Shown here in pieces: positions 53,078 through 61,501 of a DNA stretch of 64,000 nt (its first letter is position 1; the number at the start of each line of letters is the position of its first letter). Location of the stretch: positions 186,001-250,000 of the forward strand of contig NZ_JACYGY010000001.1 in NCBI RefSeq assembly GCF_015221875.1, written 5' to 3'. Source of the stretch: Dyadobacter subterraneus. Its GTDB lineage: Bacteria > Bacteroidota > Bacteroidia > Cytophagales > Spirosomataceae. Made by a program: the position numbers and the translations under genes. Under the pieces are notes generated by a model. The model did no database searches and was not told the DNA's origin. It saw only the letters and a program-made list of their open reading frames with translations.

Positions 53078-54086
53078 TAGCGCGCCCAACCCATCGCATT
53101 TCGAGGAAGGCGATGGGCTGGCAAATTCTCCTGCTCACAAGGAAATGGCATGGAGTGAATATAACGAACTGATTCAGGGAATGCGGTTTTTTGATCCGCA
53201 TATCCATATGGTTTCCCGTACCACGGATGACTACCAGGCAATGCGCCAGGCAGGAATTGTAGCTTTGATAGAGCCTTCTTTCTGGGTTGGCCAGCCACGG
53301 ACAGGACTTTCGAGTTTTAAAGATTATTACAGCAGTCTGGTAGGGTGGGAGCGTTTCCGCTCTTCGCAATTTGGTATCAAACATTATTGTACAATGGGGC
53401 TGAATTCCCGGGAGGCAAATAATGAGCCGCTTGCAGAACAGGTGATGGAAATCCTGCCTTTATATATTTATAAGGAAGGTGTTGTCGGCATAGGTGAAAT
53501 TGGTTTTGATGACCAGACGCCGGCCGAGGAAAAATACTACCGTTTGCAGCTGGAACTGGCAAAAGAAGCAAAACTTCCTGTGCAAATCCATACGCCGCAT
53601 CGCGACAAAAAACGGGGGACAGAACGCAGTATGGCCATTGCGCTGGAACATGGACTAGATCCTTCCTGGGTCATCATCGATCATAATAATGAAGAAACGG
53701 TGAAAAGTGTTTTGGATCAAGGATTTTACGCAGCCTTCACAATTTATCCTTTTACAAAAATGGGTAATGAAAGAATGGTAAAGGTTGTGGAACAATATGG
53801 TCCCGAACGCATCATGGTTAACTCCGCTGCCGACTGGGGAATTTCTGATCCTCTTGCACTTCCAAAAACGGCTGCATTGATGAAAATGCGTGGAATTTCT
53901 GATGAAGCGATTCGTTTGGTAACCTATCAAAATGCGATTGATGCATTTGGAAAAAGCGGCCAGATCGATGTTTCTGATTTTGAAGGCGGACTTTCTGTTG
54001 AAAAAACGGAGAAGTTTCACGGTAATTCAATTTTGCGTGGAGGTCAGCAACCTGATGTTTCCAAAGATTCCCTAGTAATTCAATAA
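53055..54086 (+). CDS. eboB: TatD-like metal-dependent hydrolase EboB
   Basis: 343 residues from the ATG at 53055, which overlaps eboA by 23 bp; a shorter start at 53145 (MAWSEYNELI) is possible because the first 30 residues look dispensable, though they hold MCQHC. The amidohydrolase metal motif FFDPHIHM (His49, His51) opens the barrel, followed by GEIGFDDQTPAEEKYYRLQLELAKEAKLP with the bridging Glu, then QIHTPHRDK and VIIDHNNEE with metal His, and an NSAADWGI Asp. The role in the Ebo pathway is unknown. It is followed by eboC after 2 bp. Confidence 0.88.
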   Translation: MCQHCKDSSAPNPSHFEEGDGLANSPAHKEMAWSEYNELIQGMRFFDPHIHMVSRTTDDYQAMRQAGIVALIEPSFWVGQPRTGLSSFKDYYSSLVGWERFRSSQFGIKHYCTMGLNSREANNEPLAEQVMEILPLYIYKEGVVGIGEIGFDDQTPAEEKYYRLQLELAKEAKLPVQIHTPHRDKKRGTERSMAIALEHGLDPSWVIIDHNNEETVKSVLDQGFYAAFTIYPFTKMGNERMVKVVEQYGPERIMVNSAADWGISDPLALPKTAALMKMRGISDEAIRLVTYQNAIDAFGKSGQIDVSDFEGGLSVEKTEKFHGNSILRGGQQPDVSKDSLVIQ

Positions 54087-54088
54087 CC

Positions 54089-54958
54089 GTGGCTGAACTC
54101 AAACCCTATTTACAATTAACAAGACCAGCCAATCTGGTAACTGCCATAGCGGATATTCTGGCCGGGATGGCAATTGCAGGATTTCCTTTTTCAAGTTTCG
54201 ATCCCGCTTTGCTGGTAGTTTCTACACTTGGGCTTTATGGCGGCGGCGTCGTGATGAATGATGTTTTTGATGCAAAACTGGATGCAATCGAAAGACCCGA
54301 ACGTCCGATTCCAAGTGGAAAAGTACCTTTGCAATCGGCAACTATTTTGGGAATTACATTGCTGTTAATTGGTATCGCAGCTGCCGCGATTTTTAGTTTT
54401 CAAAGTGGGATGATCGCAGTTGTTGTTGCAGCATTGACCGTTTTGTACAACCGTTTTGCCAAACATCATGTTTTCTTTGGGCCTTTGACGATGGGGATGT
54501 GCCGTGGAGGAAATTTATTGCTGGGTATGAGCGTTTTACCGGAGTCGTTTCAACAATGGGGTTTTGTGGCACTTTTACCAATTGCCTATATCGGAGCCAT
54601 TACGCTGATTAGTCAGGATGAAGTGCATGGCGGGAAAAGGCGGACACTTTACATTGCTGTGCTATTATATTTGGTCGTTTTATCGGCACAATTGTTTATA
54701 GCTCAGTCGAAAGGAAATATTCTTTTTGCGCTTCCTTTCGTTCTGTTACATGCCTGGTTAATCGGCCGGCCTTTGTACAACGCTATTCAAAATCCGGTCG
54801 GACCTTTGATTGGTAAAGCGGTGAAAGCAGGTGTTATTTCCTTAATTGTGATGAATGCTTCCTGGTGCGTAGCTTTTGGTCTATTGCCAGTGGGGTTAGC
54901 AGTGTTGGCTTTATTGCCATTATCAATACTTTTAGCCCGCGTTTTTGCGGTAACATAA
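54089..54958 (+). CDS. eboC: UbiA-like prenyltransferase EboC
   Basis: 289 residues from a GTG start at 54089, 2 bp after the eboB stop. About eight or nine membrane helices. The first aspartate-rich motif is NDVFDAKLD (Asn57 to Asp65), the classical NDxxDxxxD of the UbiA family; the second is altered to SQDEVHGGKRR. UbiA enzymes attach an isoprenoid chain to an aromatic or other acceptor. In Ebo the acceptor is unknown. The second motif deviates from YxDxxxD but retains Asp and Glu. Confidence 0.9.
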   Translation: MAELKPYLQLTRPANLVTAIADILAGMAIAGFPFSSFDPALLVVSTLGLYGGGVVMNDVFDAKLDAIERPERPIPSGKVPLQSATILGITLLLIGIAAAAIFSFQSGMIAVVVAALTVLYNRFAKHHVFFGPLTMGMCRGGNLLLGMSVLPESFQQWGFVALLPIAYIGAITLISQDEVHGGKRRTLYIAVLLYLVVLSAQLFIAQSKGNILFALPFVLLHAWLIGRPLYNAIQNPVGPLIGKAVKAGVISLIVMNASWCVAFGLLPVGLAVLALLPLSILLARVFAVT

Positions 54959-55030
54959 ATATAGAATGCAGGGAAAAAGGCGGAAAATAAGTCTATCTGG
55001 CATTCGGTCATTCATTATTGTTTTTTACAG

Positions 55031-56206
55031 ATGCAAACCATAAAACAAAGCTTCAAAGTAGAGTATAACTATTCTATTTTTTTTACCAATAACCTTTTTG
55101 AGGAGACGAATAACCTGTTAAGTGATTTTTTCAGCACTTACACAGAACAGGGATTTCAGCGTAAAGTACTGGTTGTGGTAGACGGAGGATTTCTTTCATT
55201 TCATCCGGGATTGGTCGATAACATCAAAAATTACTTTGCAACGCAGGTAAAACATATCCAGCTGGCAAAAGATGTGATTGTTGTGCCTGGTGGAGAAGCA
55301 TCGAAAAACGATCCTGATTTATTTGAAAAACTGGCGCAAGCCGTTGATATATATGGAATTGACCGTCACTCATTTGTGATTGGGATTGGTGGAGGAGCGG
55401 TGCTGGATCTGGTTGGTTATGCAGCAGCAGTTTCGCACAGAGGTATCAAGTTGATCCGTATTCCAACAACTGTTTTATCCCAGAATGACTCAGGTGTTGG
55501 CGTTAAAAACGGTATCAATTTTCATGGAAAGAAAAATTTCCTGGGAACATTTGCACCGCCTGTGGCTGTATTTAATGACCTTACTTTTCTGAATACGCTG
55601 GATGACCGGGACTGGCGTTCAGGAATTTCGGAAGCTATAAAAGTTGCCCTGATCAAAGATGCCTCTTTCTTTGATTGGATTGAAGAAAATGTGACGGCTC
55701 TTGCGCAGCGGGATGAAGCGATTATGTCGCATTTGATCCACCGTTGTGCAGAAATGCATACAGAACATATTGGCAGCGGCGATCCATTTGAATTTGGATC
55801 TTCCCGTCCGTTGGATTTCGGGCATTGGGCTGCGCATAAGCTGGAATATCTTACAGATTTTGAAGTCCGTCATGGAGAAGCTGTGGCCATCGGTATAGCG
55901 CTGGATTGTATCTATGCAAATAAAATTGGTATGCTTTCTGATGCCGATCTGGACAGAATATATAACGTTTTGGTGAAACTTGGTTTTGATCTTTATCATG
56001 CCAAACTTGCTGAAAATGATAAAATTAATCTCAGAAATGGCTTACAGGAATTCCGTGAACATTTGGGAGGACGTCTTACCATTATGCTTTTGGAGAAAAT
56101 AGGAAAAGGAGTTGAAGTGCATGAAATGGATCCGGATATCATCGCTGAATCTGTGGATGTTTTGGAAAGAAATATTTCGGAAAAGAAAATATTAACGGAA
56201 GGATAA
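55031..56206 (+). CDS. eboD: Sugar phosphate cyclase EboD (dehydroquinate synthase-like)
   Basis: 391 residues. The NAD-binding core GIGGGAVLDLVGYAAAVSHRG and RIPTTVLSQNDSGVGVKNGINF are as in 3-dehydroquinate synthase. The active-site region differs: the LNFGHT motif reads LDFGHW (His265), and the segment normally carrying Lys-xx-Val-Val-xx-Asp-Glu is replaced by HRCAEMHTEHIGSGDPFE. The second metal His281 (RHGEAVAIG) is present. This fits the sugar phosphate cyclase superfamily but argues against a shikimate-pathway role. It follows eboC after 72 bp. Confidence 0.9.
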   Translation: MQTIKQSFKVEYNYSIFFTNNLFEETNNLLSDFFSTYTEQGFQRKVLVVVDGGFLSFHPGLVDNIKNYFATQVKHIQLAKDVIVVPGGEASKNDPDLFEKLAQAVDIYGIDRHSFVIGIGGGAVLDLVGYAAAVSHRGIKLIRIPTTVLSQNDSGVGVKNGINFHGKKNFLGTFAPPVAVFNDLTFLNTLDDRDWRSGISEAIKVALIKDASFFDWIEENVTALAQRDEAIMSHLIHRCAEMHTEHIGSGDPFEFGSSRPLDFGHWAAHKLEYLTDFEVRHGEAVAIGIALDCIYANKIGMLSDADLDRIYNVLVKLGFDLYHAKLAENDKINLRNGLQEFREHLGGRLTIMLLEKIGKGVEVHEMDPDIIAESVDVLERNISEKKILTEG

Positions 56207-56254
56207 AAGCCTCCGTGATTTTCTAATTTTCCAATACTTCCTAAACCCTATTAT

Positions 56255-57454
56255 ATGATTACTCCATTCGGCCATTTAACTTATTGCAGCAATATTCATC
56301 CCGGCGAAAAATGGGATGACCATTTTAAAGCTTTACAGGAAAATATTCCTTACATCAGGCAACAACTTTCTCCGGGCGAATCTTTTGCATTGGGATTAAG
56401 ATTAGCGAATGATGCTTCTATTGAGTTGATAAAACCGGAACGTCTGACAGAATTCAAAAGCTGGCTTGCCGAAAATAATGTTTATATCACCGTTATCAAT
56501 GGTTTTCCCTACGGCGGTTTTCATGCAACGCGTGTAAAAGATGACGTGCATACACCGGATTGGACAACCTCAGATCGCGTAGAATATACCAAACGCCTTT
56601 TCACAATTCTTTCTCAAATTTTACCGGAAAATACAGAAGGCGGCGTTTCTACACCTCCATTATCTTATCTTTTGTGGTGGAAAACGGAAGAGGCAAAGCG
56701 TAATACGATTGATATTGCGACCAAAAATATCCTGACCGTTGTAGATCATCTGATTTCAATCGAAAAGGAATCCGGGAAGGTAATGCATCTGCACATTGAA
56801 CCGGAACCAGATGGAATTCTGGACAATACAGTTGATTTCGTAAACTGGTACCGTGATGATCTTCTTCCAACCGGAATTGCTTATTTAAAAGAAAAATACG
56901 GTTTTTCGGAAGACAAAGGCAAAGAGACGATTTTGCATTATATCCGTCTTTGCTATGATATCTGTCACGCGGCTGTTGCTTTTGAAGAGCCGGAAGATAT
57001 TTTGAATCGTCTGGATGAAATAGGTATAAAAGTGGGAAGGATTCAGGTTAGCTCTGCTTTAAAGGTTGATTTTTCAACCGATCCGCAAACAAAATTCGAA
57101 GCCATCAAAGCGTTTGACGAGCCGGTTTATTTGCATCAGGTCGTAGCGCAAACGAATGACGGTAAAAAATACTATCCTGATCTTCCGGAAGCGTTGGAAG
57201 ATTATAAAGAAGGTGAACAAAAAGAATGGCGCGTACATTTTCATGTTCCTTTGTTTATCGATTCTTATGGCGCACTTGATTCAACACAAAATGCAATTGT
57301 GAAAACGCTTGCCATTCATAAAAAAACGCCTTTCGCTCCTTGTCTGGAAGTGGAAACTTATACCTGGGGAGTTTTACCGGAAGATATTCAAAAACCTATT
57401 GGAGACTCGATTGTGCGGGAAATGGAATGGGTGAAAAAATTGTTAATTGTTTAG
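56255..57454 (+). CDS. eboE: Metabolite traffic protein EboE, xylose isomerase-like TIM barrel
   Basis: 399 residues. The pattern of an AP-endonuclease/xylose isomerase-like barrel: MITPFGHLTYCSNIHPGEKWDDHFKAL, VYITVINGFPYGGFHATRVKDDVHTPDW, then VMHLHIEPEPDGILDNTVDFVNW with a metal-type His-Glu, LCYDICHAAVAFEEPEDIL, and a C-terminal EVETYTWGVLPED. No signal peptide. The conserved acidic and His positions suggest a metal site. The reaction is unknown. It is 48 bp after eboD and 255 bp before eboF; the last gap contains repeat hairpins. Confidence 0.87.
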   Translation: MITPFGHLTYCSNIHPGEKWDDHFKALQENIPYIRQQLSPGESFALGLRLANDASIELIKPERLTEFKSWLAENNVYITVINGFPYGGFHATRVKDDVHTPDWTTSDRVEYTKRLFTILSQILPENTEGGVSTPPLSYLLWWKTEEAKRNTIDIATKNILTVVDHLISIEKESGKVMHLHIEPEPDGILDNTVDFVNWYRDDLLPTGIAYLKEKYGFSEDKGKETILHYIRLCYDICHAAVAFEEPEDILNRLDEIGIKVGRIQVSSALKVDFSTDPQTKFEAIKAFDEPVYLHQVVAQTNDGKKYYPDLPEALEDYKEGEQKEWRVHFHVPLFIDSYGALDSTQNAIVKTLAIHKKTPFAPCLEVETYTWGVLPEDIQKPIGDSIVREMEWVKKLLIV

Positions 57455-57575
57455 GCCGGGTCGCCGGTGCGATTAATTGTTAATGATGGAGTAGGGAGGT
57501 TTACAATATTGAACGGGTTTTTGTTTTTCGACTACTTGTTTATATTTCTAAATATTATTTCTCTTTGGCTATTTT

Positions 57576-57655
57576 AGCTCCTTTGGAGCTCCCTGTTTAT
57601 AGAAATAAATGCTATCCCAAAATTTTCCTGGCTCCTTCGGAGCCTCCTGTTTTGG
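57576..57655. repeat. Paired GCTCC-hairpin repeat inside the ebo cluster
   Basis: AGCTCC-TTT-GGAGCT (57576-57590) and GGCTCC-TTC-GGAGCC (57630-57644) are perfect short hairpins, each followed by a CCTGTTT sequence and 54 bp apart. They lie between eboE and eboF. Confidence 0.85.
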
Positions 57656-57709
57656 GCTTTGCATTACTAATATATTCGTTACTGAATTAACTTCGAAGTT
57701 AAGATCAAA

Positions 57710-59074
57710 ATGAAAAAAACTGTTGTCATTGATATCGTTGCGCTTAGTGCTAATCTGATTGGAGAACATACTCCGTTTTTGAAAAAGTATGTTGAAAAAC
57801 GTCATCTTACTTCAATAAAGCCTGTTCTTCCCGCAGTTACCACTACTTCTCAATCAACCTATATTACCGGAAAATGGCCGGTTGATCATGGGATTGTCGG
57901 AAATGGCTGGTATGATAAAGATGACTCCGAAATAAAATTCTGGAAACAATCAAACAAACTCGTCCAGGCTGAGAAAATCTGGGATGCCGCAAAAAAGGCT
58001 GATCCGACTTTTACCTGCTCGAAAATGTTCTGGTGGTACAACATGTATTCTACGGCCGATTTTTCAGTAACACCACGTCCCCAATATCACGCAGATGGCG
58101 TAAAAGCACCGGATTGTTATGCGTACCCACCGGAATTAAGAGATGAACTGCAAGCTAAATTTGGCCAATTTCCACTTTTCAATTTTTGGGGACCCAATGC
58201 CAATATTAAATCAACAAAATGGATTGCGGATGCTTCCATGTATGTTGATGATAAATACAATCCAACGCTAACGCTTATTTACCTTCCGCACCTGGATTAT
58301 TGCCTTCAAAAATTCGGTCCTGATTTTTCAAAGATCAGTAAAGAACTTGGTGAAATCGATAAGATTGTGGAAGATCTGGTAACATTTTACGAAGCGAAAA
58401 ATGCCAGCATTATTCTTTTGTCCGAATACGGGATTAATCCGGTCAGCAATCATATTGATATCAACCGGATTTTAAGAAAAGAAGGGTTGATTTCGGTAAG
58501 AACGGAGCGTTGGTACGAACTGCTGGATGCCGGTGCTTCAAAAGCCTTCGCAGCTTCGGATCATCAGATTTCTCATGTGTACCTGAACGATCCAAGTGTA
58601 AAAGATCAGGTCATAAAGGTTTTGAAAGCAACGCCGGGAATTGATCTGGTTCTTGATAAAGAGCAGCAAAAAGAATATCATTTAAACCATGATCGTTCAG
58701 GAGATATCGTTGCTGTTGCGAAACCGGACAGCTGGTTTACCTATTATTACTGGCTCGATGATGCAAAAGCGCCTGATTTTGCACATCTGGTTGAAATCTT
58801 TAAAAAGCCAGGTTACGATCCTGTTGAAATGTTTATGGATCCGAAAAATCCATTTATCAAACTTCGCGCTGGTTATAAATTGGGAAGGAAATTATTAGGT
58901 TTCAGATATTTAATGGATGTTATTCCACTAGACGCTACGCTGGTAAAAGGCTCACATGGAAGTGTAAATGTTCCGCGGGAATATTTCCCAATTCTGGTTA
59001 CAGATGAGGCGCAGACAAAAGAAATTGAGGCTGTGGATGTTTATGATGTGATTTGGAAACATTTGGTGCAATAG
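57710..59074 (+). CDS. eboF: Alkaline phosphatase/phosphodiesterase-like protein EboF
   Basis: 454 residues. A type I phosphodiesterase/nucleotide pyrophosphatase fold: KTVVIDIVALSANLIGEHTPFLKKY opens the core, AVTTTSQSTYITGKWPVDHGIVGNGWYD has the nucleophile Thr/Ser region, LIYLPHLDYCLQKFGPD has the metal Asp-His, and ILLSEYGINPVSNHID and GSHGSVNV give the later His ligands. The usual DxxGH metal pair is partly altered to ALSANL in the first motif, so catalysis may be modified. Start at ATG 57710 is 255 bp after eboE. It closes the cluster. Confidence 0.87.
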   Translation: MKKTVVIDIVALSANLIGEHTPFLKKYVEKRHLTSIKPVLPAVTTTSQSTYITGKWPVDHGIVGNGWYDKDDSEIKFWKQSNKLVQAEKIWDAAKKADPTFTCSKMFWWYNMYSTADFSVTPRPQYHADGVKAPDCYAYPPELRDELQAKFGQFPLFNFWGPNANIKSTKWIADASMYVDDKYNPTLTLIYLPHLDYCLQKFGPDFSKISKELGEIDKIVEDLVTFYEAKNASIILLSEYGINPVSNHIDINRILRKEGLISVRTERWYELLDAGASKAFAASDHQISHVYLNDPSVKDQVIKVLKATPGIDLVLDKEQQKEYHLNHDRSGDIVAVAKPDSWFTYYYWLDDAKAPDFAHLVEIFKKPGYDPVEMFMDPKNPFIKLRAGYKLGRKLLGFRYLMDVIPLDATLVKGSHGSVNVPREYFPILVTDEAQTKEIEAVDVYDVIWKHLVQ

Positions 59075-59094
59075 CTTATGCCAAACTTAGCTTG

Positions 59095-59232
59095 CTCGCA
59101 CCGATTTGCATTCGGGCGGCCCGCGTAGGTAGATATGGTTTAGCGTTTTTAACGCGAGTTCTTAATTTTGCGTTCTTAGACACGCGTTGCAAACGCTAAA
59201 CCAGGCAACACCGATTGCAAATCGGTGTTAGC
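59095..59232. repeat. Inverted-repeat element after eboF
   Basis: GGTTTAGCGTTT (59137-59148) pairs with AAACGCTAAACC (59191-59202), and a perfect 10-bp-arm hairpin AACACCGATT-GCA-AATCGGTGTT lies at 59207-59229. A related caccgatttgcattcgg occurs at 59099. The GC-balanced element fills the space between the convergent eboF and SnoaL-like genes. Confidence 0.85.
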
Positions 59233-59237
59233 ATACT

Positions 59238-59594
59238 TCAATAAAAGAATTGCTCTAATATAACTTTTCCATCTTTCACCTGATAAACACAAACCTCTTC
59301 CATCGTCATTCTTCCACGCCCTTTAAAAGTCGCATCTAATGTCCAGATTAGTGCAAAACTGTTAGCGGCTATAATTGGATCTGATATAGTAGCACCATGA
59401 AATTCTTCGACATCAGCCTGAAATTCTGCTGATTTTGCTTTAATGGCTTGCAGACCTTCCACTTCCCGAGGCCCCATCATGTCACTTGCCTCAATACTTT
59501 TTGCATTGTCTGCATAAAGCGTTTCAAGTACTTCGTCAATTTTGTTCTGGCGACAAAGTTCTACCAGTTTGTCAGCTACTTCTTTGGTTGTCAT
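59238..59594 (-). CDS. SnoaL-like (NTF2-fold) protein
   Basis: 118 residues. The NTF2-like pattern is clear: VADKLVELCRQNKIDEVLETLYADNAKSIEA, then VEEFHGATISDPIIAANSFALIWTLDATFKGRGRM and MEEVCVYQVKDGKVILEQFFY. There is no signal peptide, so it is cytoplasmic. Such proteins are often small-molecule isomerases or binding domains; substrate unknown. It is convergent with eboF. A hypothetical membrane-anchored gene lies upstream on the same strand with about 70 bp between. Confidence 0.85.
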   Translation of the reverse strand: MTTKEVADKLVELCRQNKIDEVLETLYADNAKSIEASDMMGPREVEGLQAIKAKSAEFQADVEEFHGATISDPIIAANSFALIWTLDATFKGRGRMTMEEVCVYQVKDGKVILEQFFY

Positions 59595-59663
59595 GGTATT
59601 GTAGTTTAAGGTGAATGAATGTAATTTACTTTATATGTTAGTTTTTTGCTAGTAAAGGATATC

Positions 59664-60104
59664 TTATTTCTTATGACGCCCCAGTTCAAAACTTACCTTC
59701 AGATTTCCGTTTTTTACATTTCCGTGCGAATACACTACTTCACATTCATCCGCATAAATTTCTCCGTAGAAGACTGTATCAATTCTACCCTTTGGCAGTA
59801 TGCAGGAATAAGATGAATTACCCGGATGGCCAACATATTGAAAATGTACTTTTGCTGAATCGTCTATATCACCTATTGCGGATATAGTAAAGGGCACGCC
59901 GAAACCCACAGTGTTCCATTTTAGTCGATTTATGAAAGGGCTGAATCTATCCCATCGAAACACAGTATCTCTTGAAATCTCGACCACCTTAAATTTGTCT
60001 CCAAATTTCCCGACAATAAAAGGTGTAGGGAAAAAGAAAAATTCGAAGCAAAAGAAAAGAATCAGTAAAAGCGAAGAGAAGATAATTGCAAGCTGTTTTA
60101 GCAT
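59664..60104 (-). CDS. Hypothetical membrane-anchored protein
   Basis: 146 residues. One N-terminal hydrophobic segment (about 5-23) with phenylalanine-rich FFCFEFFFFPTPF, then a soluble beta-rich region with no recognised family: VGKFGDKFKVVEISRDTVFRWDRF and YVGHPGNSSYSCILPKGR. Predicted periplasmic or tethered. The gene stands between the SnoaL-like gene and a divergent sugar dehydrogenase gene (82 bp apart). Function unknown. Confidence 0.6.
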   Translation of the reverse strand: MLKQLAIIFSSLLLILFFCFEFFFFPTPFIVGKFGDKFKVVEISRDTVFRWDRFSPFINRLKWNTVGFGVPFTISAIGDIDDSAKVHFQYVGHPGNSSYSCILPKGRIDTVFYGEIYADECEVVYSHGNVKNGNLKVSFELGRHKK

Positions 60105-60186
60105 TTTAATAAAGTATGATTAAGCTAATTGATGGTTTCCAAAACATTTCCACCTTCATGACGTTCAATAAGGAAAAAGTAACGTC

Positions 60187-61374
60187 ATGAAAATTACTCA
60201 CATCTCATTAACATTTGCATTAGCGTTCACCGGATTTGTTATCGGATGTTCGTCTTCGGATAAGGAAGTCACGGAAGTTGATAACGGGCCGGACAATACG
60301 ATTGCGGCCATTGACGCATTTCCCGCGCTTACATTTAGCTCGCCGGTTGAAATAAAGGCGCCGGCAGATTCTTCAAATAGGATTTTTGTCGTTGAACAGG
60401 CCGGCGTTATCAAAGTTTTTGATAATAATAGTGCTGTCTCTTCAAGTACAACTTTTCTTGATATCAAAAGTAAAGTTAATTCTGGTGGGGAGCTTGGACT
60501 TTTGGGTTTGGCTTTTCATCCGAATTTCAAAACGAATGGTTATTTCTACGTGAATTACACTAAAAGCAATCCGTTACAAACCGTGATTGCGAGGTATAAG
60601 GTGAATTCAGCTTCAGGAAATAGCGCAGACGCTTCCAATGAAACCATTCTTTTGACCTACAATCAGCCTTACACAAATCACAAAGGCGGCTCTTTACAAT
60701 TTGGGAAAGACGGATATTTATACATTTCTGCCGGAGATGGCGGAAGTGCCGGTGATCCGTTAAACAACGCGCAGAACAAGAAAACTTTTCTTGGGAAAAT
60801 ATTGCGTATTGATGTGAACGCCACGACAAAAGGCAATTACGGAATTCCTGCAGACAATCCATTTGTTGGAAATACAGAAGGCTTTTTTGAAGAAATTTAT
60901 GCTTACGGTTTGAGAAATCCATGGAAGACAAGTTTTGATATGGGGTCAGACCGGTTTTTTGCCGCAGATGTTGGTCAAGGCAACAAAGAAGAAATTAATT
61001 TGATCACGAAAGGCGGAAATTACGGCTGGAAGATCAAAGAAGGAAAAGATTGTTATAGCCCGTCCTCCAATTGCGATGCAACCGGTTTGACCGAGCCGGT
61101 ACTGGATTATGGCAGAGCAGATGGCGATATCTCGATTACCGGCGGTTATGTTTACAGAGGTTCAACAATCGCCAGTCTGGCAGGAAAATATATTTATGGA
61201 GATTATGCCAGCGGCCGTATCTGGGCCTTGGAGCTGGATGGAAATACGGCGAAAACCAATTCACTTTTAATGAAAATAAGCGGTACAATTTCCACTTTCG
61301 GACAGGATACCAGGGGCGAAGTCTACTTTGCCAATTACGCCAGCGGAAAGATTATGAAGCTTGGTGTGCAGTAA
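60187..61374 (+). CDS. PQQ-type sugar (glucose/sorbosone) dehydrogenase lipoprotein
   Basis: 395 residues. The signal peptide ends FVIGCSSSD, a lipobox. The beta-propeller of the glucose/sorbosone dehydrogenase family follows: GGELGLLGLAFHPNFKTNGYFYVNYT, HKGGSLQFGKDGYLYISAGDGGS, EIYAYGLRNPWKTSFD and GGNYGWKIKEG, with the His region NHKGGS near the active site. These enzymes oxidise aldoses with PQQ in the periplasm. Whether PQQ is made by this organism cannot be seen; the electron acceptor is unknown. Confidence 0.9.
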   Translation: MKITHISLTFALAFTGFVIGCSSSDKEVTEVDNGPDNTIAAIDAFPALTFSSPVEIKAPADSSNRIFVVEQAGVIKVFDNNSAVSSSTTFLDIKSKVNSGGELGLLGLAFHPNFKTNGYFYVNYTKSNPLQTVIARYKVNSASGNSADASNETILLTYNQPYTNHKGGSLQFGKDGYLYISAGDGGSAGDPLNNAQNKKTFLGKILRIDVNATTKGNYGIPADNPFVGNTEGFFEEIYAYGLRNPWKTSFDMGSDRFFAADVGQGNKEEINLITKGGNYGWKIKEGKDCYSPSSNCDATGLTEPVLDYGRADGDISITGGYVYRGSTIASLAGKYIYGDYASGRIWALELDGNTAKTNSLLMKISGTISTFGQDTRGEVYFANYASGKIMKLGVQ

Positions 61375-61501
61375 GATTGTTTTCGAATTGGAAGAAAGCC
61401 TTACTTTTGGCTGATGTTTACTTTTAACAAACTGTCAAGAGTAAGGTTCTGGTTTAATTCTTTTTCATTCAGAAAAGGAATCAATAGTATTCGACGGAAA
61501 C

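Noticed and set aside
55031..56206. Housekeeping aroB (shikimate pathway)
   Set aside because: Active-site motifs differ and the gene sits in the ebo order, so a sugar phosphate cyclase of the Ebo type is more likely.
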